From an uncultured Oscillospiraceae bacterium (GTDB taxonomy: Bacteria > Bacillota > Clostridia > Oscillospirales > Oscillospiraceae), in assembly GCA_947625045.1 (NCBI GenBank), contig CANQMW010000010.1, positions 1-64,000 on the forward strand: a DNA stretch of 64,000 bases. Reading direction: 5' to 3'. Below, in pieces: positions 8,710 through 16,562 of this stretch. A program made the translations under genes and the position numbers. The notes under the pieces were generated by a model. That model was not told the DNA's origin. It was given only the letters and a program-made list of their open reading frames with translations, and did not search any database. Within the stretch, counting starts at the first letter, position 1, and each line of letters opens with the position of its first letter.

Positions 8710-8738
8710 TAGACAAGCGGGAAGATCCGTGCTACAAT
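8710..8738 (+). promoter_or_regulatory. Probable promoter of the alpha-amylase gene
   Basis: TAGACA (8710-8715) and TACAAT (8733-8738) are spaced by 17 bp, about 50 bp before the ribosome binding site. The rest of the 234-bp gap between the divergent genes holds AT-rich sequence without an evident gene. Confidence 0.5.
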
Positions 8739-8790
8739 GCGAGGCAATTTTGGCGGGGCCATGGGCCCTGCGTGAAAAGGAGGCGGGAGC

Positions 8791-10236
8791 ACGAAACAAC
8801 CGACGATCCTGCAAGATTTTGAGTGGTATCTGCCCGAGGACGGGCAGTTTTGGAAAAAGACGGCCCGGGAGGCCCGGCATCTGTCGGACCTGGGCTTCAC
8901 GGACATATGGCTGCCCCCGGCCTATAAGGGCCAGGCGGGCATCCGGGACGTGGGCTACGGGGTCTACGACCAGTACGACCTGGGCGAGTTCGACCAGAAG
9001 GGGAGCGTGCCCACCAAGTACGGCACCAAGGACCAGTACCTGGCCGCCATCCGGGCCTTCCACGCCCAGGGCATGGAGGTGCTGGCGGACATGGTGCTGA
9101 ACCACCGCATGGGCGCCGACGGCACCGAGACGGTCCGGGCCGTGAAGGACGCGGACTACGACCGGAACGTCCAATTGGAAGAGACCCGCATCAAGGCCTG
9201 GACCAAGTTCACCTTCCCGGGCCGGGCGGGGAAATACTCCGACTTCCAGTGGAACTGGAAGCATTTCAGCGGCGTGGACTATGACGAGAAGACCCACCAG
9301 GGGGCCGTGTACCAGCTGGCGGGCAAGTCCTGGGCCGACCAGGTGGACCCGGAGAACGGCAACTTCGACTACCTCATGGGGGCGGACCTGGATATGTCCA
9401 GCCCGGAGGTGGTCCGGGAGCTGGATAAGTGGGGCCGGTGGTATCTGGACTTCACCGGGGTGGACGGGTTCCGCATGGACGCGGTGAAGCACATAAGCTT
9501 CCCCTTCTTCGCCCACTGGCTCACCAAGCTCCGGGAGAACACGGGCCGGCCCCTGCCCACGGTGGGGGAGTATTGGAGCGCGGACACCGCCCAGCTGTGC
9601 GAATTCCTGGACCGCTCCGGCCAGGTGATGCGCCTATTTGACGTGCCCCTGCACCAGCGGTTTTTCGAGGCCTCGGAGCAGGGGGCCGGGTTCGACATGA
9701 GCGCCCTCGTCTGGGACACCCTGGCGGAGCGGCAGCCGGACATGGCCGTCACCTTCGTGGACAACCACGACACCCAGCCAGGCCAGGCCCTGCAGTCCTG
9801 GGTGAAGGACTGGTTCAAGCCCATGGCCTACGCCATGATCCTGCTGCGCCAGTCCGGCGTGCCCTGCGTGTTCTACGGGGACCTGTACGGCATCCCCCAC
9901 GACGGCCTGGAGCCCGTGCCGGGGCTGGAGACGCTGCTTCAGGCCCGGCAGAAGTACGCCTGGGGCCGGCAGACCAGCTATTTCGATAAGCCCGACCTGG
10001 TGGGCTGGACCCGCTCCGGCGACGCCGCGGTGCCGGGCTCCGGCATGGCCGCGGTCATGTCCAACGGCGAGGGCGGCGCCAAGCTCATGTGCACCGGCGC
10101 CCAGCACGCCGGGGAGACCTTCGTGGACATCCTGGGCGGCCGGCCCGAACGGCTCACCCTGGACGGGACCGGCAGCGCCGAGTTCCCCGTGGCCGCCGGG
10201 AAGGTCAGCCTGTGGGTCAGCGAAAAGGCGGCATAA
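8791..10236 (+). CDS. Cytoplasmic-type alpha-amylase (GH13) with ACG in the start position
   Basis: The product, about 481 residues, is an endo-acting alpha-1,4-glucan hydrolase of the AmyA/AmyS type without signal peptide, so intracellular glycogen or imported maltodextrin is the likely substrate. GH13 regions are visible: DVGYGVYDQYDLGEF, ADMVLNHRMG (region I), GFRMDAVKH (region II, catalytic Asp), VGEYW (region III, catalytic Glu) and FVDNHDTQPGQ (region IV). The family N terminus (KQPTILQDFEWYLPEDG) is fully encoded. However, the expected Met codon, 7 bp after an ideal AAGGAGG, reads ACG at 8791. No ATG/GTG/TTG occurs between the in-frame stop at 8773 and an internal GTG at 8950. Confidence 0.85.
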   Translation, partial: TKQPTILQDFEWYLPEDGQFWKKTAREARHLSDLGFTDIWLPPAYKGQAGIRDVGYGVYDQYDLGEFDQKGSVPTKYGTKDQYLAAIRAFHAQGMEVLADMVLNHRMGADGTETVRAVKDADYDRNVQLEETRIKAWTKFTFPGRAGKYSDFQWNWKHFSGVDYDEKTHQGAVYQLAGKSWADQVDPENGNFDYLMGADLDMSSPEVVRELDKWGRWYLDFTGVDGFRMDAVKHISFPFFAHWLTKLRENTGRPLPTVGEYWSADTAQLCEFLDRSGQVMRLFDVPLHQRFFEASEQGAGFDMSALVWDTLAERQPDMAVTFVDNHDTQPGQALQSWVKDWFKPMAYAMILLRQSGVPCVFYGDLYGIPHDGLEPVPGLETLLQARQKYAWGRQTSYFDKPDLVGWTRSGDAAVPGSGMAAVMSNGEGGAKLMCTGAQHAGETFVDILGGRPERLTLDGTGSAEFPVAAGKVSLWVSEKAA

Positions 10237-10249
10237 GACCATAGAAGAA

Positions 10250-10273
10250 GCCCCGGGACCGCGGTCCCGGGGC
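10250..10273. terminator. Palindromic terminator after the amylase gene
   Basis: GCCCCGGGACC and GGTCCCGGGGC form a perfect stem between convergent genes. A nearly identical hairpin occurs at 63741-63764. Confidence 0.7.
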
Positions 10274-10285
10274 ATGCTGTTTTCG

Positions 10286-11056
10286 TCAGCCCTGTACGGC
10301 TTCAACCAGGGCCCGAAAGCCGTCGATGAGCACGGCGGCGTCCATGCTGTATGTCACCATGTCGAAGCCCATAGCGTAGTAGTCCTTTATCCAGGCGGGG
10401 TTCGCCGTGAAGATCATGGAGAATTTCCCCGCGGCCCGGCAGGCGTTGAGGACCCGGTCAAAGGCGGCCAGAAGTTTGGGGTCCTGGAACTGTCCGGGGA
10501 TGCCAAGGGAGATGGAGAGGTCGAAGGGGCCCACGAAGATACCGTCTACGCCGTCCATGGCGGCGATCTCCTCTATATGCTCCAGACACCCCGCCGTCTC
10601 GCACTGGGGGATGAGCAGGCTCTGGCCGTTCCAGTAGTCCAGTTGCTCCTGCAGGGGCAGGCCGCCGGGATGGGCGAAGGACCAGCGGTCCTTGCGGCTG
10701 CCGCTGAAGCCCCGCCTGCCGATGGGGGCGTATTTGCCCAGGGCCACAAGCTCCTTCACCTGGTCCACCGTCTCGATGAAGGGGACGATGAGCCCGGCGG
10801 CGCCCTGGTCCAGGAGCTTCATGATGCCGGGACGGGAGAGTTCCCGCACCCGGCAGAGGGCGGTGAGCCCCGCGCCCTCGGCGGCGCGGATGCACTCTAA
10901 GGAGGACTCCACGTCGAAGGGGCCGTGCTCGTTGTCCACGATGATGAAGTCCAGGCCCGTCTGGCCCAGGGCCTCCACCACGTTGGCGCCCCCCAGCTCC
11001 ACAAAGGTGCCCAGGGGCTTTTTGCCCGCCTGCATCCGTTCCAGCAGCTCGTTCAT
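10286..11056 (-). CDS. HpcH/HpaI-family aldolase
   Basis: The 256-residue TIM-barrel class II aldolase resembles 2,4-dihydroxyhept-2-ene-1,7-dioate and 2-keto-3-deoxy-sugar-acid aldolases, which cleave a hydroxy-keto acid to pyruvate plus an aldehyde with a divalent metal. Visible signatures are DFIIVDNEHGPFD, LCRVREL and DQGAAGLIVPFIETVDQ, where the conserved acid and metal-ligand Glu lie, then GRRGFSGSRKDRW and GVDGIFVGPFDLS. GGGAGGG precedes the ATG. It stands alone after the rpsI terminator, so the substrate cannot be inferred from context. Confidence 0.88.
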   Translation of the reverse strand: MNELLERMQAGKKPLGTFVELGGANVVEALGQTGLDFIIVDNEHGPFDVESSLECIRAAEGAGLTALCRVRELSRPGIMKLLDQGAAGLIVPFIETVDQVKELVALGKYAPIGRRGFSGSRKDRWSFAHPGGLPLQEQLDYWNGQSLLIPQCETAGCLEHIEEIAAMDGVDGIFVGPFDLSISLGIPGQFQDPKLLAAFDRVLNACRAAGKFSMIFTANPAWIKDYYAMGFDMVTYSMDAAVLIDGFRALVEAVQG

Positions 11057-11110
11057 GGCTATTCCCTCCCGCTTGTGTGTCTGAGGAAATTATACCGTTT
11101 CAGACAGAAG

Positions 11111-11143
11111 AAAACAAGCCCCGAAGCGTGGCTTCGGGGCTTG
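11111..11143 (-). terminator. Terminator of the rplM-rpsI operon
   Basis: CAAGCCCCGAAGC pairs with GCTTCGGGGCTTG around a 3-nt loop. On the minus strand it is followed by a T run. Confidence 0.85.
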
Positions 11144-11160
11144 CGGATACTGGGAAAAAC

Positions 11161-11571
11161 TCAGCGCTTGGAGAACTGAGGCGCGCGGCGGGCGGCCTTC
11201 AGGCCGTACTTCTTGCGCTCCTTCATGCGCGGGTCGCGGGTGAGGAAGCCGGCGGCCTTCAGGGGCGCGCGGTACTCCTCGCTGACCAGCAGCAGGGCGC
11301 GGGCGATGCCGTGGCGGATGGCGCCGGCCTGGCCGGTGACGCCGCCGCCGGACACAGTGGCCTCGATGTCCACCTTGTCCAGGGTGCCGGTGGTGACCAA
11401 GGGCTGGCGAACGATGAGCTTCAGGGTCTCCAGACCGAAGTAATCGTCGATGCTGCGGCCGTTGATGGTGATGACGCCGGTGCCGCCGGGGATCAGGTGG
11501 ACGCGGGCAACGGAGCTCTTACGCCGACCGGTGCCGTAAAGGTACGGACGCTTGGACTGATAGGTAGCCAT
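11161..11571 (-). CDS. rpsI: 30S ribosomal protein S9
   Basis: This is a small-subunit ribosomal protein of 136 residues whose C-terminal tail reaches the ribosomal P site. Family signatures are [46 protein letters not shown] and the basic tail [18 protein letters not shown]. Its ATG overlaps the rplM stop by one base (TAATG), the usual L13-S9 coupling. Confidence 0.98.
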   Translation of the reverse strand: MATYQSKRPYLYGTGRRKSSVARVHLIPGGTGVITINGRSIDDYFGLETLKLIVRQPLVTTGTLDKVDIEATVSGGGVTGQAGAIRHGIARALLLVSEEYRAPLKAAGFLTRDPRMKERKKYGLKAARRAPQFSKR

Positions 11572-12011
11572 TAGTTGCTGCCTCCTTCCACATAGACCTC
11601 AGGCTTCTGGGCCTGGTGGGTGTGTTCGGCTCCCCGGAAGACGCGAAGCCTCGTCAGCTGGTTCTTCGCCATGGCATTCTTCTGGAGCATGCCACGGACG
11701 GCCAGACGCATGGCCAGCTCGGGCTTCTCGGCCATCAGGCGGGTGTACTGGGTCTCGTGCAGGCCGCCGGGATAGCCGGAGTGGGTGCGGTAGTATTTCT
11801 GCTCCAGCTTCTTGCCGGTCAGGACCGCCTGCTCGGCGTTGATGATGATGACATAGTCACCGCAGTCCACATGGGGGGTGTAGTCCACCTTCCGCTTGCC
11901 GCGCAGCAGGTCCGCGGCGATGACGGCGGTCTTGCCCATGGGCTTGCCGGCGGCGTCGATCACGTACCACTTGCGGACGACGTCGGCAGGCTTTACCATA
12001 GTCGTGCTCAT
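11571..12011 (-). CDS. rplM: 50S ribosomal protein L13
   Basis: This is an early-assembling large-subunit ribosomal protein, about 146 residues. Signatures are [55 protein letters not shown] and [18 protein letters not shown]. The ATG at 12011 is chosen because GGAGG lies 6 bp upstream and the homology starts there; the frame stays open upstream without homology. It heads the rplM-rpsI operon, with its own promoter at 12103-12075. Confidence 0.98.
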   Translation of the reverse strand: MSTTMVKPADVVRKWYVIDAAGKPMGKTAVIAADLLRGKRKVDYTPHVDCGDYVIIINAEQAVLTGKKLEQKYYRTHSGYPGGLHETQYTRLMAEKPELAMRLAVRGMLQKNAMAKNQLTRLRVFRGAEHTHQAQKPEVYVEGGSN

Positions 12012-12074
12012 TGTGTTCCTCCGCATATCGTAAATAATGTTTTGACAGATAGAAACGCCCGAAGGCGCTTTATC

Positions 12075-12103
12075 GTTATAGCACAACCATTCGGAAGTGT
12101 CAA
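12075..12103 (-). promoter_or_regulatory. rplM-rpsI promoter
   Basis: Read on the minus strand, TTGACA (12103-12098) and TATAAC (12080-12075) are spaced by 17 bp. This leaves a leader of about 60 nt before rplM. Confidence 0.8.
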
Positions 12104-12192
12104 CAGATATTTTTAAAAATTCTATGATTGCTCGTGATACCTCCTGTTTATTCCTGCTTTCTCCCGATATCGCGGATTGGATATTTCATCGC

Positions 12193-12221
12193 TTTACGAA
12201 TCGGGTGGGATATGGTATACT
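12193..12221 (+). promoter_or_regulatory. Promoter of the ThyX-like gene
   Basis: TTTACG (12193-12198) and TATACT (12216-12221) are spaced by 17 bp, followed by AGGAGG before the gene. Confidence 0.6.
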
Positions 12222-12253
12222 GTGCGCAAAGACATGTATAGGAGGCGCGGCAT

Positions 12254-12820
12254 ATGGGCGAGCTGAACACAAGGCTTCTGTTTTTCCACCACGAGGACAA
12301 CTGGCAGGACATCAAAAACGCCACCATGAACACCATCGGCAAGGAGAAGGGGAAGTACCCCGATTCGGAGTGGAAGCGCAAGCTCATCATGGCCGAGCAC
12401 TCCCCCATCCGGAAGCTGAAATTCGCCTGGCGGTGGGTGGATCTGCCCTACTGGGTCAGCGTCCATTTCGTCCGGCATAAGATCGGCATCGAGCACTTCG
12501 TGAAGACCCAGCGCACAGACCGCACCGGCGTGGACCGCACAGAGCTTCCCCAGGGCGCGCCGGTGAGCCATGAGTGCGAAGCGGACGCCCAGGCCCTCAT
12601 CAACATAAGCCGCAAGCGCCTTTGCTCCAGCGCCAGCCCCGAGACCAGGGCGGCCTGGCAGCTTGTGAAGGACGCGGTGGCGGAGGTGGAGCCGGAGCTT
12701 GCCTCCTGCATGGTGCGGGAGTGCGTGTACCGGGGCTTCTGCCCGGAGATGTTCGGCTGCGGCTTCGCCGACACCGAGCAGTTCAAAAAGGAGCGGGAGG
12801 CCTACATCAAGGGCGAGTAA
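12254..12820 (+). CDS. ThyX-like (FAD-dependent thymidylate synthase superfamily) protein
   Basis: The product has 188 residues. It carries MAEHSPIRKLKF and then WVSVHFVRHKIG, matching the EHxx... Q/HxVRHR part of ThyX, where the Arg-His pair binds FAD/dUMP. The remainder of the ThyX motif (RHRX7S) is not kept: RHK is followed by IGIEHFVKTQR without the serine. The C-terminal ECVYRGFCPEMFGCGF is cysteine-rich and unlike classical ThyX. AGGAGG precedes the ATG. It may be a divergent thymidylate synthase or a paralog of different function; flavin chemistry is inference. Confidence 0.6.
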   Translation: MGELNTRLLFFHHEDNWQDIKNATMNTIGKEKGKYPDSEWKRKLIMAEHSPIRKLKFAWRWVDLPYWVSVHFVRHKIGIEHFVKTQRTDRTGVDRTELPQGAPVSHECEADAQALINISRKRLCSSASPETRAAWQLVKDAVAEVEPELASCMVRECVYRGFCPEMFGCGFADTEQFKKEREAYIKGE

Positions 12821-12835
12821 CGCCAAAATGAGCGC

Positions 12836-12868
12836 AAAAAGGCGCGGTGCTTTGAGCACCGCGCCTTT
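12836..12868. terminator. Bidirectional terminator
   Basis: AAAGGCGCGGTGCT and AGCACCGCGCCTTT form a perfect stem with a 3-nt loop, flanked by A and T runs. It lies between convergent genes. Confidence 0.85.
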
Positions 12869-12872
12869 GCTG

Positions 12873-13823
12873 TCAGAAGAGTACCGCCAGGCTGAGCCAG
12901 AAGGGTATATCCTCCGTGCCCTCGGTCCCCTCGGGATAGGAGGCCTGCACATTGCCCATGGCCTCTTCGCCCTGTTTGAGCACGTTGTAGATCACATTGC
13001 CGTCCTGGACGTACTGCACGTAATAGCTGCCGTATTCGTCATAGTCGAACACCGCGTCCTCCGGCAGGTGGCTGCGGATGCCCGGGCGGCTGCCGAATTC
13101 CTCCACATCCGCGGGCAGGGGCACCCCCGCCTGGGCGTAGCCCCCGGCGTCGGTGCGGGCGCCGTTGATGTGGACCTCGCCGCTGGTGAACAGGGCGCCA
13201 TAGGTGGTGAACGGCTCCTCCTGGGTGACCAGCTCCATCTCAAAGCCCTCGGGCAGATAGAACACGCCCACGTTCTCGGCATCATACCGCTGCAGGCCCT
13301 GGGCGGCCGCGTCGATGACGGCCTGGCTCATCCACTGGTAGATGCCCTCCGGCAGCTCGGACCCCTCCGGATAGGTGAGTATGACGTCGCCCATGCACTG
13401 CTCGCCCTGCTTGAGCACATGATAGGTCACCATGCCGTCCTGAGCGAACTGCGCATAGTAATTGCCGTACTCGTCATAGTCGAACGCGGCGTCCTCCGGC
13501 ACGCTCCGGCGCACGCCGTCCCGCTGGGAGTACTCCTCCACGTCCGCGGGCAGGGGCACCCCCGCCGCCTCGTAGGCGTCGGCGCCGAAGCAGCTCAAAT
13601 GGATGGCGATGTCACCGCTGCAGAGATCCGCGTAGCTCATGGGCAGCGGCTGTTCCACCGCGCCGGCGTCCATCGTCCAGCCCTTGGGGAGGGAAATGGT
13701 CCCCACGCCGGCGATGGCGTACTCCACCAGTTCCGGTCCCTCTCCGGCGGCCAGCGCCGTGCCCCCAAGGCCCGCCAGCAGGCACAGGGCCAGCAGCAGG
13801 GCCAAAATATTCCTGTACTTCAT
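12873..13823 (-). CDS. Secreted protein with two tandem copies of one domain
   Basis: The product, about 316 residues, has a signal peptide (MKYRNILALLLALCLLAGLG, cleavage near ALAA). Two repeats of about 110 residues follow. Each contains a GVPLPADVEEF/Y segment, an FDYDEYGxYYxQ segment, a YxVLKQGEExMG segment and a PEG segment, ending in a W-x-S-x-AV stretch. The ATG at 13823 is chosen because GAGGTCACGAAG precedes it and the signal peptide begins there; the frame extends upstream without a signal-like start. Function is unknown. It lies downstream of the membrane kinase, and cell-surface location is predicted. Confidence 0.75.
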   Translation of the reverse strand: MKYRNILALLLALCLLAGLGGTALAAGEGPELVEYAIAGVGTISLPKGWTMDAGAVEQPLPMSYADLCSGDIAIHLSCFGADAYEAAGVPLPADVEEYSQRDGVRRSVPEDAAFDYDEYGNYYAQFAQDGMVTYHVLKQGEQCMGDVILTYPEGSELPEGIYQWMSQAVIDAAAQGLQRYDAENVGVFYLPEGFEMELVTQEEPFTTYGALFTSGEVHINGARTDAGGYAQAGVPLPADVEEFGSRPGIRSHLPEDAVFDYDEYGSYYVQYVQDGNVIYNVLKQGEEAMGNVQASYPEGTEGTEDIPFWLSLAVLF

Positions 13824-13926
13824 CTTCGTGACCTCGTTTCTGATAAGATCTCCGGCGGACAGAGCTGTCCGCCGGAAACAAGTATAGCAAAAAACGCGGG
13901 GAAATGGGTATGCAGGGCTGCACACT

Positions 13927-15258
13927 TTATGAGGCCGGGGCCTGCTCCAGCGCGCCGTCCAGCGCGCCGAGGATCTCTATGACGCAGCCGTCGATGTTCC
14001 GGTCGTCCCCGTCCGCCACCAGCATGTGCAGGGCGCTGGTCTGGGTATTGCCCGCCCCGTCGGTGAAGACGTAGTCGATGGTGGACCTGAGCCGCAGGGC
14101 AAAGGCGGGCATGACCGCCTCATATGTCCCCAGACGGCTCTCCGCCAGACTGTCCCCATAGGCCAGCCGGTCGGCGATGAACTCATAGCCCTGGCGGCTC
14201 ATGTTGTAATCCGCCAGCGCCCCCTCGTCCATCTCCCAGTAGGCCACGGGCTCCGTGGCCGCGATCATGGGGTCCGAGACAAGGGATGTGACCAGCGTTT
14301 CGCAGGCTTTTGCCAGACGGGACCAGTCCTCATCGTCCGCCAGGCGGACGATGTCGGTCACGTTCTCCTCCCGCAGGAAGGGGTCCCAGCCGGCGGATAC
14401 GGCAGTTGGCATGGGCGCCGGGGCCCGCAGGCCCAGCGCATAGCCGCCCCAGAGGGCGCCCGCGCAGCAGAGGACAGCCGCGCAGGCCGCGGCCATCATA
14501 GCCCGCACCGGCAGGGCCCAGCGGGCAAGATACCGCTCCAGTGCCTTTTGGAGCTTTGCCGCGTCCGGCCAGCGCCGGGCGGGGTCATAGGCGCAGCACC
14601 GGCTGAGGATGCGCCCCAGGGCCCTGTCCCGGCCGGGGAGCGCCGGCGGCGTGTCCGCGTGATCCCCCGCCAGGGCATAGGTCAGCACCCTGCCCAGGGC
14701 GAAGATATCCGTGCGCACATCCGTCTGGCCGGAGCCGTACTGCTCCGGGGCGGCGTAGCCCTTGGTGCCCAGATACGCGGTGTCCCCGTCCCGGCCGGGC
14801 TTATAGGTGCGGGCGGCGCCGAAGTCGATGAGCCGGACCCGGCCCGTCTCCGTGAGCAGGATGTTCTCCGGCTTCAGGTCCCGGTGGATGACCGGCGGCG
14901 TCATGGCGTGCAGGGCGCCCAGAGCACCGCAGAGCTTTATGCCCAGTGCCGCCGTCTCCGGTGGGGACAGGGCGCCGTCCCGGCGTATGAGCTCCGCCAG
15001 CGTGACGCCGGGAACGTAGTCCCGCAGCAGGCGGCAGACCCCGCCCTCCTCCCGGAGCGTCAGCGTGCCGGGGCCGTCGGGCAGGGAGCGCAGTATCTCA
15101 TATTCCTGCCGCAGCAGGTCCCCGTCTTCCCCGGGGGCCTCTTTGCAGACGAACCGCCGCCAGGGCGCATCCCGCCTTTCCAGCAGATATGTCCGCCGGG
15201 GGCCGTCCTCCTTGAACAGACATACGACCGCATAGGCGCCGGATATGAACTCATCCAT
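13927..15258 (-). CDS. Membrane-anchored Ser/Thr protein kinase
   Basis: The 443-residue product is an Hanks-type kinase with an extracytoplasmic domain. Kinase landmarks are the ATP-binding lysine in RFVCKEA (Lys39), HRDLKPENI (125-133), DFGAAR (145-150) and YAAPEQYGSGQTDVRTD (168-184). A transmembrane helix spans about 253-275, followed by an external domain of about 165 residues that is not a PASTA repeat. It therefore probably senses an external signal and phosphorylates cytoplasmic proteins. The start overlaps the preceding HTH-like gene by 8 bp, and a secreted protein gene follows about 100 bp downstream. No cognate phosphatase is in the window. Confidence 0.88.
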   Translation of the reverse strand: MDEFISGAYAVVCLFKEDGPRRTYLLERRDAPWRRFVCKEAPGEDGDLLRQEYEILRSLPDGPGTLTLREEGGVCRLLRDYVPGVTLAELIRRDGALSPPETAALGIKLCGALGALHAMTPPVIHRDLKPENILLTETGRVRLIDFGAARTYKPGRDGDTAYLGTKGYAAPEQYGSGQTDVRTDIFALGRVLTYALAGDHADTPPALPGRDRALGRILSRCCAYDPARRWPDAAKLQKALERYLARWALPVRAMMAAACAAVLCCAGALWGGYALGLRAPAPMPTAVSAGWDPFLREENVTDIVRLADDEDWSRLAKACETLVTSLVSDPMIAATEPVAYWEMDEGALADYNMSRQGYEFIADRLAYGDSLAESRLGTYEAVMPAFALRLRSTIDYVFTDGAGNTQTSALHMLVADGDDRNIDGCVIEILGALDGALEQAPAS

Positions 15259-15655
15259 GGGCCGCCTCCAGAAGGGCGTCCAGCTTTTCCAGGGGCAGAT
15301 GCTTTTCCAGGCAGAAGATGACCGCCGCGTCCTCCCGGACCCGGGGATACAGGGGCGCCTTGCCGCCGATCTGCAAAAGCCTGTTCGTCCCGGCCAGGTC
15401 CAGCCCCAGCAGTATGGCCAGGCGGAAGAGGACGGCCCGGGTGGGGCGGCGGGTGCCGTTGAAAAGCTGATAGCCGTAGGAGCGGTCCAGGCCCAGGGCC
15501 TGGATGGCCTCCTTCGCGGTCATGCCCCGCTCTGCCAGCAGGCCCGCCATATAGATGGCCGCGGAGGGGCAGGCAAAGTCGGGGTCCCGGAGAAAATCCA
15601 GGTCCTCCTCGTCCCGCTCCCGCAGCCGGTTCAAAAGCTCCTGTGTGCTTTTCAT
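15251..15655 (-). CDS. Small HTH-like protein coupled to the Ser/Thr kinase
   Basis: The product is about 134 residues. MTAKEAIQALGLDRSYGYQL followed by FNGTRRPTRAVLFRLAILLG has the pattern of an XRE-type helix-turn-helix, preceded by a helical segment. The ATG at 15655 follows GGGAGGATAT at ideal distance; longer in-frame starts upstream lack a ribosome binding site. It overlaps the kinase gene by 8 bp, so the two are translationally coupled. A kinase plus DNA-binding partner arrangement is plausible, with this protein as substrate or adaptor (inference). Confidence 0.75.
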   Translation of the reverse strand: MKSTQELLNRLRERDEEDLDFLRDPDFACPSAAIYMAGLLAERGMTAKEAIQALGLDRSYGYQLFNGTRRPTRAVLFRLAILLGLDLAGTNRLLQIGGKAPLYPRVREDAAVIFCLEKHLPLEKLDALLEAAHG

Positions 15656-15894
15656 ATATCCTCCCGGCCGGGCCTGGGCCCGGCGCGTCATAATAACATG
15701 ATCAAATATAACACGATGGACCGGAGAAATCCAGCGGCGGATGGGAGCGGGCGCGAAAAAACGGGAAAAGGCCGATTTTTTCGGAAAAAAGATAAAATAA
15801 TGACGGGAGAGCATATTGCCTTTCGGGAAAACATGTGTTACAATACGGTAACAAAGAGTTAAAAACAGAAACTTTGAGCAGGGAGGGCGCGTCT

Positions 15895-16527
15895 ATGGTG
15901 AAGACAGTGGTGCTGGTATCCGGCGGGGGAACGAACCTGCAGGCGGTGATGGACGCCCATCTGTTCGGGGAGATACCCAACTGCGAGCTGACGGCGGTCA
16001 TATCCTCCGACCCGGAGGCATACGCTCTCATCCGGGCCAAGAGCGCGAACCTTCCCACCTATATCGTGGACCGGAGCCTGTTCGCCACCGTCCAGTCCTA
16101 CAATACCGCCGTGGAGCAGAAGCTCCAGGACCTGGATGCGGACCTGGTGGTGCTGGCGGGGTACGTCCAGCCCCTGGGCCAGGGGGTCCTGAAGATCTAT
16201 GAAAACCGCATCATCAACGTCTGCCCGGCGCTCCTGCCGGCCTTCGGCTCCAGCGACATGAACTCCATGGAGCCCTACGAGCGGGCCATCCAGGCGGGGG
16301 TGAAGCTGTCCGGCGCCACGGCCTACTTCGTCACCGCGGGCCAGACCGGGCCCATCATCCTCCAGCAGGCGGTGGAGGTCTGGGAGGGGGATACCCCCAA
16401 GACCCTCCAGCGGCGCATCATGGAGGAGGCCGAGTGGAAGCTGCTGCCCAAGGCGGTGGCCATGTTCTGCCAGGGGCAGCTCACCGTGGAGGGTGGGATC
16501 GTCCACATCTCCGACGAGAGAAAATAA
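15895..16527 (+). CDS. PurN-like formyltransferase lacking canonical catalytic residues
   Basis: The 210-residue product has the phosphoribosylglycinamide formyltransferase fold: VLVSGGGTNLQAVMD nucleotide loop at the N terminus, LVVLAGYVQPLG and RIINVCPALLPAFGSSDM. Canonical GART uses Asn, His and Asp (N-x-H-P... and a D in the xxDxGP loop). Here the motif reads N-V-C-P (Cys110 replaces His), and the later loop reads TAGQTGPII without the Asp. GGGAGGG precedes the ATG at 15895. No other pur gene is nearby. It may be a paralog with altered chemistry or inactive; folate-dependent formyl transfer to GAR should not be assumed. Confidence 0.75.
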   Translation: MVKTVVLVSGGGTNLQAVMDAHLFGEIPNCELTAVISSDPEAYALIRAKSANLPTYIVDRSLFATVQSYNTAVEQKLQDLDADLVVLAGYVQPLGQGVLKIYENRIINVCPALLPAFGSSDMNSMEPYERAIQAGVKLSGATAYFVTAGQTGPIILQQAVEVWEGDTPKTLQRRIMEEAEWKLLPKAVAMFCQGQLTVEGGIVHISDERK

Positions 16528-16562
16528 ACCATTTCTGAGTGTTAGAAAAGGGGTTTTGGGAT

